Below are positions 1-8,150 of a DNA stretch of 12,543 nucleotides, piece by piece (position 1 is the stretch's first letter; the number at the start of each line of letters is the position of its first letter). This DNA is from a bacterium. GTDB lineage: Bacteria; SZUA-182; DTGQ01. The notes under the pieces are model-generated. The model saw nothing but the letters and a program-made list of their open reading frames with translations, was not told where the DNA came from and did no database searches. Made by a program: the position numbers and the translations under genes. The DNA is taken from the NCBI GenBank assembly GCA_023512255.1, contig JAILZY010000096.1, positions 1-12,543 on the forward strand. Reading direction: 5' to 3'.

Positions 1-72
1 CTTTCTTCTCTCTTTATTTTCTCTCCTCCCCTTTATATTTTCAACATTATTTTTTCAACATGGGGAACATCT

Positions 73-90
73 GGAAAAAGCTATTTTTCC
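73..90. terminator. AT-rich hairpin, possible terminator of an upstream gene
   Basis: GGAAAAA (73-79) pairs with TTTTTCC (84-90) around a 4-base loop. No upstream gene is visible in the window, so the role is uncertain. It lies immediately before the putative -35 box of the modification operon. Confidence 0.3.
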
Positions 91-119
91 TTGACTTTCA
101 CCTTCTAATATTCTCTAAT
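91..119 (+). promoter_or_regulatory. Putative sigma70-type promoter of the restriction-modification operon
   Basis: TTGACT (91-96) is a 5/6 match to the -35 consensus. TCTAAT (114-119) is a 5/6 match to the -10 consensus at the ideal 17-bp spacing. Transcription would start near 126 and run through the small ORF into mod and res. The -10 hexamer lies inside a 10-bp tandem repeat, so variants of it recur at 104, 124 and 134. Sequence match only. Confidence 0.5.
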
Positions 120-140
120 ATTCTGTAATATTCTCTAATT
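101..140. repeat. Four 10-bp tandem repeats overlapping the promoter
   Basis: Four consecutive units resembling ttctctaata fill 101-140, with one or two substitutions per unit. Each unit contains a -10-like hexamer (TCTAAT, or TGTAAT in the third), so potential -10 elements are spaced one helical turn apart. Confidence 0.75.
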
Positions 141-156
141 ATGGAAATGTTTTATA

Positions 157-181
157 TATCCCTATCAGAATCAGAGGGATA
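157..181. promoter_or_regulatory. Inverted repeat in the operon leader, possible operator
   Basis: TATCCCT (157-163) and AGGGATA (175-181) form a perfect 7-bp inverted repeat around 11 bases. The site lies just downstream of the predicted transcription start and overlaps the likely ribosome-binding region (GAGGGA) of the small ORF at 185. It could be an operator or an RNA hairpin hiding that site; nothing decides between these. Confidence 0.35.
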
Positions 182-243
182 CTTATGGTAAAGGCAAAAA
201 CAGAATCAAAAAACGACAATAGAACTATCTGAAGAGAAGTAAT

Positions 244-410
244 AACCAATGGTGCTAGTTGCTTTTCTTATAAAATCAAGGTCTTAGCAAAATAAAGGTT
301 TATAAGTTTGTTTTACCTTTTTAGGCAATTTAGGACCAAGGCCGATCCTTAAAAAGCTCTTATTTTCTAACTGATTGACTTTATTGAGTTACAAACTAGC
401 ACCATTGGTT
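244..410. mobile_element. MITE-like 167-bp element with long imperfect terminal inverted repeats
   Basis: The 18-base segment taaccaatggtgctagtt (243-260) recurs as its exact reverse complement at 394-411. The similarity continues inward imperfectly (for example the segments around 270-290 and 362-384), so most of the element would fold into one long hairpin. Taking AACC...GGTT as the ends, AAT flanks both sides (241-243 and 411-413), consistent with a 3-bp target duplication. There is no coding capacity. It resembles non-autonomous miniature transposable elements; a structured intergenic repeat is the alternative. Confidence 0.6.
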
Positions 411-444
411 AATAATTGAAGATGACCGCAATAAGAAATGGATG

Positions 445-450
445 AAGGAG
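445..450 (+). promoter_or_regulatory. Shine-Dalgarno site of mod
   Basis: AAGGAG lies 10 bases before the ATG at 461 and supports that start. It is inside the small upstream ORF, so translation of that ORF would influence initiation of mod. Confidence 0.6.
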
Positions 451-460
451 AAAAAATCTT

Positions 461-3001
461 ATGGAGTGTAAGTCAGAGATAAAGAAAAGGAAATTGGAAC
501 AATACGACCACAAAGGAAAGGAACGCCTTAATAATCCACCAGTGGGATTGGTTACTCCTGAGACGGATAAACCAGCTCCTAAAAAAACTTACCAGTATGA
601 CCCACATTTAGACCCTCAACTTGTGTGGGCGGGCAAAGCCGAGCATACTTCCTTTGAAGTGCCTGTTGTTTCACTTCACGTACATGAGCGGATTGATCCT
701 CGTACCATTATTGGGGCGGTACGCAGAGGTGGGCAAAGGCGTGAGCAATTGCCTTTATTCTCTTCTCCTGAAGAAAACCCTCCACTAAGAGAAGCTATCG
801 AGTTTTATAAGCATAAACATAATTGGAGCAACCGACTTATTGCCGGAGATTCGCTTCTGGTAATGAATTCTCTCCTGGAGAAGGAAGGAATGTCTGGCAA
901 GGTGCAGATGATCTATATAGACCCGCCTTATGGGATTAAATACGGAAGCAATTTCCAGCCTTTTGTAAATAAGCGGGATGTTAAAGACGGCAAGGACGAG
1001 GATTTAACCTCTGAGCTAGAGATGATTAAAGCATTCCGGGATACTTGGGAATTAGGCATCCATTCATATCTTACTTATATGAGGGACAGGTTACTTCTGG
1101 CAAAGCAGCTGCTTCACGAGAGTGGAAGTATATTTGTCCAGATCAGTGATGATAATGTGCATCATGTGCGGGAGATTATGGATGAGGTGTTTGGAAGTAA
1201 GAATTTTGTATCTCTGATTCCTTTCAGAAAAAAAACCATGCCTCTTGGATCTTGCTATTTAGATAGTATGTTTGATTTTTTAGTATGGTATTCGAAAAAT
1301 TTAAGCAATTTAAAATATAGACAACTTTATCAAATACTAGACATTCAAGGTGACTTCCATTGGAAATGGTACGAAGATAAATATGGACGGGTTTATGTAA
1401 TGTCTTCTAAAGAAATAAATAATCACGATTTGTTACCGGAAAACATAAAATTGTTTCGTCTCGTTTCTATGAAGGCTCCTGGCTATTCTAAAGAAAATGA
1501 TTTTGAGATCACATTGAATGGGAAAAAATACCCTCCACCTAAAGGAGGCTCGTGGATAACTGGGCCAGACGGAATGGAGCGGTTAAGGCAAGCAAATAGG
1601 CTGTTTATTGAAGGTAATACTGTTACTTATAAGCTTTATTTTAATGATTTCCCATTATCAAAAATAACTAATATTTGGTCTGATACTGTTGGTGCTTTTA
1701 ATAAACTATATGTGGTACAAACAAATGAAATTGTAATCCAACGCTGCCTTCTCATGACCACTGATCCTGGCGATCTCGTTTTTGATCCTACCTGTGGCTC
1801 TGGGACAACTGCCTATGTTGCTGAGCAGTGGGGCCGAAGATGGATTACTTGCGATACATCACGAGTGGCACTGACTCTTGCCAAACAGCGGCTAATGACA
1901 GCAGTATTTGATTATTATACGCTGGCTCATCCTGAAGAAGGAGTCGGTGGCGGGTTTGTTTATAAGACCGTTCCTCACATCATACTCAAGTCAATAGCCA
2001 ATAACGAACCACCGGCGCAGGAAATCCTTTATGATCAGCCGTTTATTGATAATTCCAAAGTACGGGTAACAGGGCCATTTACAGTTGAGGCGGTGCCGGC
2101 GCCGGCTGCCAAAAGTCTTGATGAATTGCAAACAGGGGCTGACTTATCCGCTAAAGCCTTGGCTTCGGCGGATGTTTCTATTGCCCGCTCTGGAGAAACG
2201 CTTCGTCAAGCAGAATGGCGTGACGCACTTCTAAATAGTGGTGTTCGCGGCAGGGGTGGGCAGTATATCAGATTCAGCAGAGTTGAGCCGATGTCAGGGA
2301 CAAGATATATTCAGGCAGAGGCGGAGACAAAACCAGAAGATGAAAAAGCCCCCCAGCGTGTATTTATTGTTTTTGGTCCTGAACATGCGCCTATGGAACA
2401 GTGTCAGGTCGCTCTTGCCCTTGATGAAGCGCAGTCTTTGAGACCAAAAGCAGATATGATTTTATTTGCCGCATTTCAATTTGATCCGGAAGCGGCAAAG
2501 GATATTGATGAAGTCAACTGGCCCGGAGTTACATTATTGCGGGTTCAGATGAATGCAGATTTATTTACAGATGACCTTAAAAAGAAACGCACAAGTGCTG
2601 ATAGTTTCTGGCTTTTAGGTCAGCCTGATGTGCGGCTTAAGAAAATAGAAGAAGGTGAACATAAAGGTAAATTTCAGGTAGAAGTTAAAGGATTTGATTA
2701 TTATGATACTAAAACCGGCAATGTAATTTCAGGAAGCGATAAAAACATTGCCATGTGGATGCTTGACCCTGATTATGATGGCAGAAGTTTGCTTCCGCGT
2801 CAGGTATTTTTCCCTATGGCATCTGATACAGAGGGGTGGAGCAAGTTAGCCAAGAACCTGAAAGCAGAAATTGATTCTGAATTGATTGAGGCATATCGCG
2901 GGACTGTTTCTTTGCCTTTTTCCGCCGGTAAGTATAAGCGGTGCGCAGTTAAAATCATTGATGACCGAGGGACTGAAACTCTGCGGATAATAAAACTATA
3001 G
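461..3001 (+). CDS. mod: Type III-like restriction-modification system methyltransferase (Mod), adenine-specific, beta class
   Basis: An 846-residue S-adenosylmethionine-dependent DNA N6-adenine methyltransferase, expected to protect sites from the adjacent Res. The catalytic motif IV, DPPYG, is at residues 154-158. The SAM-binding motif I, FDPTCGSGTT, follows at 441-450. This IV-before-I order is the beta class typical of Type III Mod proteins. The intervening residues (about 247-425) should contain the target recognition domain; their DNA (about 1200-1735) is more AT-rich than the rest and includes an A8 run (1228-1235). The 400-residue C-terminal part makes the protein longer than EcoP15I Mod (about 640 residues), as in a subfamily with an extended C terminus. 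The frame is intact. Res follows after 12 bases, so the two are co-transcribed. Confidence 0.92.
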   Translation: MECKSEIKKRKLEQYDHKGKERLNNPPVGLVTPETDKPAPKKTYQYDPHLDPQLVWAGKAEHTSFEVPVVSLHVHERIDPRTIIGAVRRGGQRREQLPLFSSPEENPPLREAIEFYKHKHNWSNRLIAGDSLLVMNSLLEKEGMSGKVQMIYIDPPYGIKYGSNFQPFVNKRDVKDGKDEDLTSELEMIKAFRDTWELGIHSYLTYMRDRLLLAKQLLHESGSIFVQISDDNVHHVREIMDEVFGSKNFVSLIPFRKKTMPLGSCYLDSMFDFLVWYSKNLSNLKYRQLYQILDIQGDFHWKWYEDKYGRVYVMSSKEINNHDLLPENIKLFRLVSMKAPGYSKENDFEITLNGKKYPPPKGGSWITGPDGMERLRQANRLFIEGNTVTYKLYFNDFPLSKITNIWSDTVGAFNKLYVVQTNEIVIQRCLLMTTDPGDLVFDPTCGSGTTAYVAEQWGRRWITCDTSRVALTLAKQRLMTAVFDYYTLAHPEEGVGGGFVYKTVPHIILKSIANNEPPAQEILYDQPFIDNSKVRVTGPFTVEAVPAPAAKSLDELQTGADLSAKALASADVSIARSGETLRQAEWRDALLNSGVRGRGGQYIRFSRVEPMSGTRYIQAEAETKPEDEKAPQRVFIVFGPEHAPMEQCQVALALDEAQSLRPKADMILFAAFQFDPEAAKDIDEVNWPGVTLLRVQMNADLFTDDLKKKRTSADSFWLLGQPDVRLKKIEEGEHKGKFQVEVKGFDYYDTKTGNVISGSDKNIAMWMLDPDYDGRSLLPRQVFFPMASDTEGWSKLAKNLKAEIDSELIEAYRGTVSLPFSAGKYKRCAVKIIDDRGTETLRIIKL

Positions 3002-3013
3002 GACAATTAATTT

Positions 3014-5875
3014 ATGGATGCACTTAAAAAGATAGACAAATTAATCATAAATTCTCCGTATGAGGAGCCGAAAGAACATTGGTCATACGACCGCACTACT
3101 CGGACTTTCCATAAAGTAGAAGGCAGAAGACCAGCAGGATATGTTGTGGCCACTCCGGGCTCGCAGTCATTTGACGATCCTGGTATTTTTGTTGAGATTC
3201 CCCTGGTAAATGAGATCAGGAGGCGAGTTAAGATGTGGCGTGAAAATGGTTATCCTGGGATTACTGGTATTACAAAACGGCTCCTTGAACATTGGTATAA
3301 CCTTGAGGAACGACAATATCGCAGATTCTTTTTCTGTCAACTTGAAGCCATTGAGACATTGATCTGGTTAATTGAAGCACCGGAATCCGAAAAAGTAGGC
3401 ATTGAAATTCCTTCAGATGGCGGGGAATTCCAAAGGATTTGTTCAAAGATGGCTACTGGCTCAGGGAAGACGATTGTTATGGCCATGCTTATTGCCTGGC
3501 AGGTTTTAAACAAAGTTACCTATCCTAAAGATACAAGGTTCTCAAAAGATATTCTTGTTATTGTCCCTGGGCTTACGGTTAAAAATAGACTACAGGTCTT
3601 AAAACCGGATTCACCTGGCAATTACTATGACGAGTTTAACGTCATTCCTGTTGGACTAACGGAATTTTTAAGACAGGGTAAAATTATTGTTCATAACTGG
3701 CATGTGCTAAATTGGGATACTGAGGAAAAATTAAAGAGAAAAAAGTCCGTTGATAAACGTGGAGTAAAAAGCGATGAGGCGTATGTTAGGGAAGTGCTTG
3801 GGTGTATGGCGAGCAGTCATAATATAGTTGTTATAAATGACGAAGCGCACCATGCCTGACGGGTAAATGTAGCGGCTGAAGAGAAATATATCCGGCAGCG
3901 TGATTTAAAAGACAGTGCTGAGGAAGCTACAATTTGGGTTGGCGGACTTGACCGTATTCATAAGGCGCGGGGGATTTTAAGGTGTTTTGATTTTTCTGCC
4001 ACTCCATTTGCTCCTTCGGGAAAAAAAAGCGAAGGAGAAGCGCTTTTTGGCTGGATAGTAAGCGATTTCGGGTTAAATGATGCGATTGAATCAGGACTTG
4101 TGAAAACGCCACGTGTTGTTATCAGGGACGATGCCTGTATAAATGCCAAAGATTATAAATCACGGTTGTATCATATTTATATGGACCCCGAAGTTAAAGA
4201 TGATATTAATCGCAAGGCAGAATCTTCTGAACCTCTCCCCGACTTGATAAAAAACGCTTATTATCTTTTAGGGAGGGATTGGCTTGTTACAAAGGAAAAA
4301 TGGGATGAGGTAAAAAAAGAAGTGCCGCCGGTTATGATAACAATAGCAAACAGAACAGAAACAGCAGCCCGGATTAAATTTGCTTTTGACCATAAGGAGA
4401 TACTTATTCCAGAATTGTGTGATTCGGAAAGAATCCTTCAAATTGATTCTAAGGTTCTTGAGGAAGCCGAATCGCAGGTAGAGGAATTAGAAATAAAGAC
4501 CTCAGAGCCAGACGATGAAAATAATAATAAAAATGGAACAAAAAAATTAAATAAACAACAGCAGGCAGAACTTTTACGCAAAATGGTTGATACTGTTGGC
4601 CAAAAAGGACAACCTGGAGAAAAAATACAGAATGTAATATCTGTAGGTATGCTCTCTGAAGGTTGGGATGCCAAAACCGTTACCCATATTATGGGTTTAC
4701 GTGCTTTTACAAGCCAGCTTCTTTGTGAACAGGTTGTCGGACGTGGATTAAGAAGGACATCATACGAAGTTGGACCTGACGGATTATTTGAACCGGAGTA
4801 TGTTAATATTTTTGGAGTGCCATTTACTTTCCTGCCACATGAAGGTGGTGATGATAATCCTCCTCCACCACCAAAACCAAAGACGCAGATTGAACCGGTA
4901 AAAGAAAAAGAGCGGTTCGCAATATCATGGCCGAATGTTATTCGTATAGACCATGTTTACCGGTCGTCTTTAAGTATTGATTTTGATAGGATTGATCCAA
5001 TAGAACTTGACCCGTATGAGAGCATTACTTCTGCTGAAATGGCTCCAATTTTAGAAGGCAAACCTAACCGCTGTGTAGGCGAATTATCCGAGATTGAGCT
5101 TAAAGGAATAGCCGAAAGATATCGTATGCAGACAATTATTTTTGAGACAGCCAAAAGAATCTATAACAACGAAAAAGAAAAATGGCAAGGGATAAAAGAA
5201 CATCTGTTCGGACAATTGGTTTGGATAGTATCTCAATTTATAGAAAGGGATAAGATTATAATAAAGAATGACTTATTCAGAAATGAGGAACTTCACAAGG
5301 TTGTTCTTATTCTTTTGAACATGAATAAGATTATTCATTATGTTTGGCAGGCAATAAAACTTGAAAATACTACCGAAATCAATCCTATTTTTGACACGGT
5401 AAAACCAATACGGTCAACCGAAGATATGAGGACGTGGTATACAAGCAAGCCTTGTGAATATACAGATAAATCACATATTAATTTCTGCGTCTATGATAGC
5501 ACCTGGGAAGCTACTGAATCGTATATTCTTGATAAAAGTAAAGATGTTTACGCCTGGGTTAAAAATGACCACTTAGGATTTGAAATTATGTATAACTACC
5601 AAGGCGTGTTCAGAAAGTACCGGCCGGATTTCATTATAAAACTTACTAACGGCACTCAATTGATTCTGGAAACAAAAGGCAAAGACGACGACCAAAATAA
5701 AGTCAAACGTGATTTTCTTGATGAGTGGGTTCGTGCTATCAATGCACATGGTGGATTTGGCAAATGGGCATGGGCTGTTTCCAGACACCCAAGTGATTTG
5801 GAAGGAATATTGAGAAATATAAATAATGGTGAACTAAAAACGGTTATAGAAATGAATGAGTATGAAAAAGAATAA
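3014..5875 (+). pseudogene. res: Type III-like restriction enzyme Res subunit, interrupted by an in-frame TGA
   Basis: An SF2 helicase/endonuclease subunit that would translocate on DNA and cleave with Mod. One frame runs from ATG 3014 (weak AGGA 10 bases upstream) to TAA 5873-5875, broken once by TGA at 3857-3859. Before the stop are motif I, MATGSGKT (residues 146-153), and motif II, NDEAHHA (275-281). After it the frame continues with family-like sequence (WVGGLDRIHKARG, FDFSATPFAPSG), motif VI QVVGRGLRR (573-581) and a C-terminal PD-(D/E)xK nuclease with Asp872, Glu886 and Lys888. Total length is 953 positions, near EcoP15I Res (about 970). From memory, homologues have Trp right after HHA, so TGG-to-TGA is likely. 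The ORF from GTG 4100 is an internal piece without a real start. The stop context TGAC is known to be leaky, so low readthrough is conceivable. Confidence 0.88.
3857..3859 (+). other. Premature in-frame TGA stop in res
   Basis: Codon 282 of res is TGA, immediately after the DEAH box. The same frame is open for another 2,013 bases and encodes the rest of the helicase and the nuclease. TGA ends the genes at 6719 and 6901, so genome-wide recoding to Trp is unlikely. A sequencing error cannot be excluded from the sequence alone. Confidence 0.85.
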
Positions 5876-6332
5876 TAATTTTATAGTGTATTTCAATATT
5901 GTGTTTAGTTTGCCATAAAAATATGTTTATTGATGTGAATTATCAATATTCATGCCAATCAAAACCTAAATTGAACGAGTATAATGTAATTCACGCAATT
6001 TATATGTCCTGAAAAATCAAACTTGGACTACTATATTCAATATAATTTCAAGGCAGAGATGCTCTCTTATCCCGCCCTATTGGTAAGTTAGATACGAAAG
6101 AATCATTCGACAACTAATTAACACAATTCTAACAATCTTTTTATTCTCTTCTAATGCTTAATTTATACACTAATAAACATAATAATATGTAATTAATAAT
6201 ATTTAATTAAGCATAAAAATTGGATAACTGGAATACGTTACAGCCAACAGCAAAAAATAAAGCGAGTTTGAGGGGTAATTAATGTTTGAGGGGTAATTAA
6301 AACCAATACAGCAGACTAAGGAGAGAAAACCT
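5876..6332. other. AT-rich intergenic stretch between res and the HMA-like gene
   Basis: No convincing gene is present. The stretch is very AT-rich. It contains a 10-bp perfect inverted repeat, ATGCTTAATT (6154-6163) and AATTAAGCAT (6205-6214), with a 41-base AT-rich loop, and a small TGAAT/ATTCA inverted repeat near 5936-5952. It ends with an 18-bp tandem duplication just before the next gene. No clear intrinsic terminator follows res. Confidence 0.6.
6266..6300. repeat. Perfect 17-bp tandem duplication upstream of the HMA-like gene
   Basis: gtttgaggggtaattaa occurs at 6266-6282 and again at 6284-6300, with one base between the copies. It is directly upstream of the ribosome-binding site of the gene at 6333, so it lies in its promoter or leader. 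Confidence 0.85.
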
Positions 6333-6719
6333 ATGAACATCCCTTCACCCTATTTTCATTCACTGAATGGTCGTCTGCGGATCAAGATCACTCAGATTAA
6401 GAACTCTCCGCTCAGAGCATTGGAACTTGAAAGCAGCCTCCTGAAAATCCAAGGAATCAGACACACAAAGGCAAATCCGATTACTGGAAATCTCCTGATT
6501 CTATATGATCAGGGCCAGATCGGCCAAACTAAAATCATCGACGCCCTCAAGAGTCTGGGATACTTGAGAGGGAATGAAAACATTAAAACATGCCCGAAAG
6601 CCACACTCTCCACTCATCATCATGCATTAGCTGAAGAGCTGGCCGATCGGCTGATCAGGCACCTAGCCCACATCATCCTCAAGGCGGCCTTCCAGAGCCT
6701 GGTCAGCGATTTGATATGA
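6333..6719 (+). CDS. Small HMA_2-like (heavy-metal-associated fold) protein, metal motif absent
   Basis: A 128-residue cytoplasmic protein with no signal peptide. Residues 8-77 match the ferredoxin-like HMA pattern: FHSLNGRLRIKI, a helix, then GIRHTKANPITGNLLILYD and a final GYL strand. The GRLR start is typical of the HMA_2 subgroup, which lacks the CxxC copper site, and none is present here. A linker (85-97) holds one Cys and three consecutive His residues (THHHA), possibly binding metal. The tail (98-128, ALAEELADRLIRHLAHIIL and on) is a probable amphipathic helix for oligomerisation or membrane contact. AAGGAGAG (6318-6325) is 7 bases before the ATG and fixes the start. It appears monocistronic and converges on the next gene. 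Function unknown; the fold assignment is from pattern recognition. Confidence 0.75.
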   Translation: MNIPSPYFHSLNGRLRIKITQIKNSPLRALELESSLLKIQGIRHTKANPITGNLLILYDQGQIGQTKIIDALKSLGYLRGNENIKTCPKATLSTHHHALAEELADRLIRHLAHIILKAAFQSLVSDLI

Positions 6720-6804
6720 TCGACACTTCGATTATCATGTTATTGTGTGGCCGTGTATTAGGCGGGGTCCATGTTGTTGTAAATCATGGCCTTGCGAATC
6801 ATAG

Positions 6805-6873
6805 CCTCATGGCTCGTTGAGCTCAATCCTTTCATGGCTCATTGGCCTCATGGCTCATTGGAGCTCAATCCTT
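6805..6873. repeat. Tandem tcatggctcattg-type repeats between convergent genes
   Basis: A 27-bp unit (6805-6831), a shortened copy (6832-6845) and a 28-bp copy (6846-6873) share tcatggctc(a/g)ttg, and the outer two share gagctcaatcctt. The rest of 6720-6900 has no gene and no clear intrinsic terminator for either convergent gene. Confidence 0.8.
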
Positions 6874-6905
6874 ATTGATAATTTCAAGATTATTGATAAT
6901 TCAAG
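6872..6905. repeat. 17-bp tandem duplication reaching into the ahbAB stop codon
   Basis: ttattgataatttcaag (6872-6888) is repeated with small changes at 6889-6905. The second copy covers the TGA stop of the minus-strand gene (6901-6903), so duplication stops at or just inside the coding boundary. Confidence 0.75.
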
Positions 6906-7902
6906 CAAATAGCTTTAGTCTAACCTTTTTAAATTCCCTGATGGTAGGCAAAATTTTATAATCCAAAGGCTCAATCAGTCGGCAAAGCTCTTCAACCGCC
7001 GACCCGGCTTGCTCCTTGCTCCGAGCATGAATCATGGTAAAAAGAGGATAGGCCCAGTCAGCGGCCAAAGCTCTTTGGTAGCAATGACTGACCAAGGGAT
7101 TGTGAGCAGCTCGCTCTCCGGCCTCATCTATCCTTTCTCCTTCCACCTGCCAGGCAACCATCCAGTTTATGGTAAAGCCAGCCTGATGGTGCCGGAGAAT
7201 AGCCGCGATTCTGCGGATAATGCCCTGCTCCTTCCAGCGTCTGACCCGGTCAATCAGACACTTCTCATCACTATATCCCCACTGCTCAGCAAAAACCTGC
7301 CAAGGTGCGGGAACAAGAGGCCAATCCTCCTGAAGAATCCGAATCAGGGCCTTTTCCTCCTCGGTGACAGAAAAGCTTTGGCCTTCAGGCAGACTGCTGC
7401 TGCCCGCCGCCGCCTTCTTTCCCTCCTGCTCCTCCTCAATCAGAGGCAGAATTAGGCTGATTTTATACGTTTTCACCACCGGCAGGCTTATCCATTTGGC
7501 TGCTTTTGAGGCTTTAGCCAGGCTTTCAATTTGAGCCAAAAGGCTCTCTTCGGGTGGAACAGCCAGGGTAAACCAGAGGTTGTACTCATGGTCCCGCTGG
7601 TAGTTATGGGTAACTCCAGGATGCTGGTTGACGATTGCGGCTGCCTCTTCTATTCGCTCAGGAGCCAGGCTGAAAGCAGCCAAGGTGCTCTGATATCCCA
7701 GAGAGCGGGTTGAAAATACGGCCCCAAGCCAGCGAATCAACCCTTGCTCTTTCCATGCTCTCAGACAGGCCAGGACCCTGTTCTCATCCATTTGAAATGC
7801 CCGGCCAAGATGATCAAAGGGCCGACTGACAAGCGGCACATCAGCCTGAATCTGCTGCAAAAGCTTTTGCTCTTCCAAAGATAGCCTAATATTCATGTTC
7901 AT
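6901..7902 (-). CDS. ahbAB: Siroheme decarboxylase, AhbA-AhbB fusion (two Lrp/AsnC-like halves)
   Basis: A 333-residue cytoplasmic enzyme predicted to decarboxylate siroheme to 12,18-didecarboxysiroheme in the alternative haem pathway; NirD/NirL-type haem d1 enzymes are related. Each half has an N-terminal winged helix (about 7-62 and 180-233) and an AsnC-type ligand domain (about 64-155 and 240-330). The N half carries GVTHNYQRDHEYNLWFTL (catalytic-type His99, Tyr101, Arg103) as in AhbA. The C half carries VSHCYQRALAADWAYPLFTM (His273, Tyr275, Arg277) as in AhbB. A Glu/Lys/Gly/Ser-rich linker (156-178) joins them. The two proteins are separate in Desulfovibrio. GGAAGGAG (7914-7921) lies 11 bases before the ATG; a second ATG two codons on is less likely. 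No ahbC or ahbD is adjacent. Confidence 0.85.
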   Translation of the reverse strand: MNMNIRLSLEEQKLLQQIQADVPLVSRPFDHLGRAFQMDENRVLACLRAWKEQGLIRWLGAVFSTRSLGYQSTLAAFSLAPERIEEAAAIVNQHPGVTHNYQRDHEYNLWFTLAVPPEESLLAQIESLAKASKAAKWISLPVVKTYKISLILPLIEEEQEGKKAAAGSSSLPEGQSFSVTEEEKALIRILQEDWPLVPAPWQVFAEQWGYSDEKCLIDRVRRWKEQGIIRRIAAILRHHQAGFTINWMVAWQVEGERIDEAGERAAHNPLVSHCYQRALAADWAYPLFTMIHARSKEQAGSAVEELCRLIEPLDYKILPTIREFKKVRLKLFA

Positions 7903-8010
7903 GCTCTGTTTTGCTCCTTCCCTATGTCTTTTATCATTTATCCTCTTTCATCATTTATCCCTTATATTATGCTACCTTTTTCCCATGAAAACTATCCATT
8001 TTACTTTTAC

Positions 8011-8051
8011 TAACCACTACATAATTAACCACTATATAATTCCTACATAAT
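8011..8051. repeat. 15-bp tandem duplication plus partial third copy
   Basis: taaccactacataat (8011-8025) and taaccactatataat (8026-8040) differ at one base. A shortened third copy, tcctacataat, follows at 8041-8051. Confidence 0.8.
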
Positions 8052-8150
8052 CCATAATCTTCATTCCGCGGCTATCAATCCACTGCCCAAGATTTATATC
8101 CATTACACTATACCCCAAATTCAGCCATCTGGCCATGAGATTCTTTCGAT

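Larger units (their letters stand above)
185..471 (+). pseudogene. Small ORF upstream of mod, interrupted by an inserted hairpin element
   Basis: An ATG at 185 follows GAGGGA and opens MVKAKTESKNDNRTI, then TGA at 230-232. After the inserted element (244-410) an open stretch reads EDDRNKKWMKEKKSYGV and stops at 469-471. Removing the element plus one AAT duplicate copy puts both halves in the same frame, giving a 38-codon ORF whose codon 16 is TGA, followed by REVII. The product would be a highly charged Lys/Glu-rich peptide. Its end overlaps the mod start by 11 bases, as in translationally coupled genes. I do not recognise the family. The reconstruction is an inference; the ORF is short, so chance is possible. 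Confidence 0.4.

Noticed and set aside
60-128. 22-codon ORF MGNIWKKLFF... before the promoter
   Set aside because: No ribosome-binding site, overlaps the predicted -35 and -10 boxes and the 10-bp repeats.
4100-5875. Separate 591-codon gene starting at GTG 4100
   Set aside because: The same frame reads back without interruption to the TGA at 3857 with Res family sequence, and no ribosome-binding site precedes 4100; it is the 3' part of res.
7009-7455. 148-codon plus-strand ORF
   Set aside because: Antisense shadow of the well-supported ahbAB gene; no family signal.
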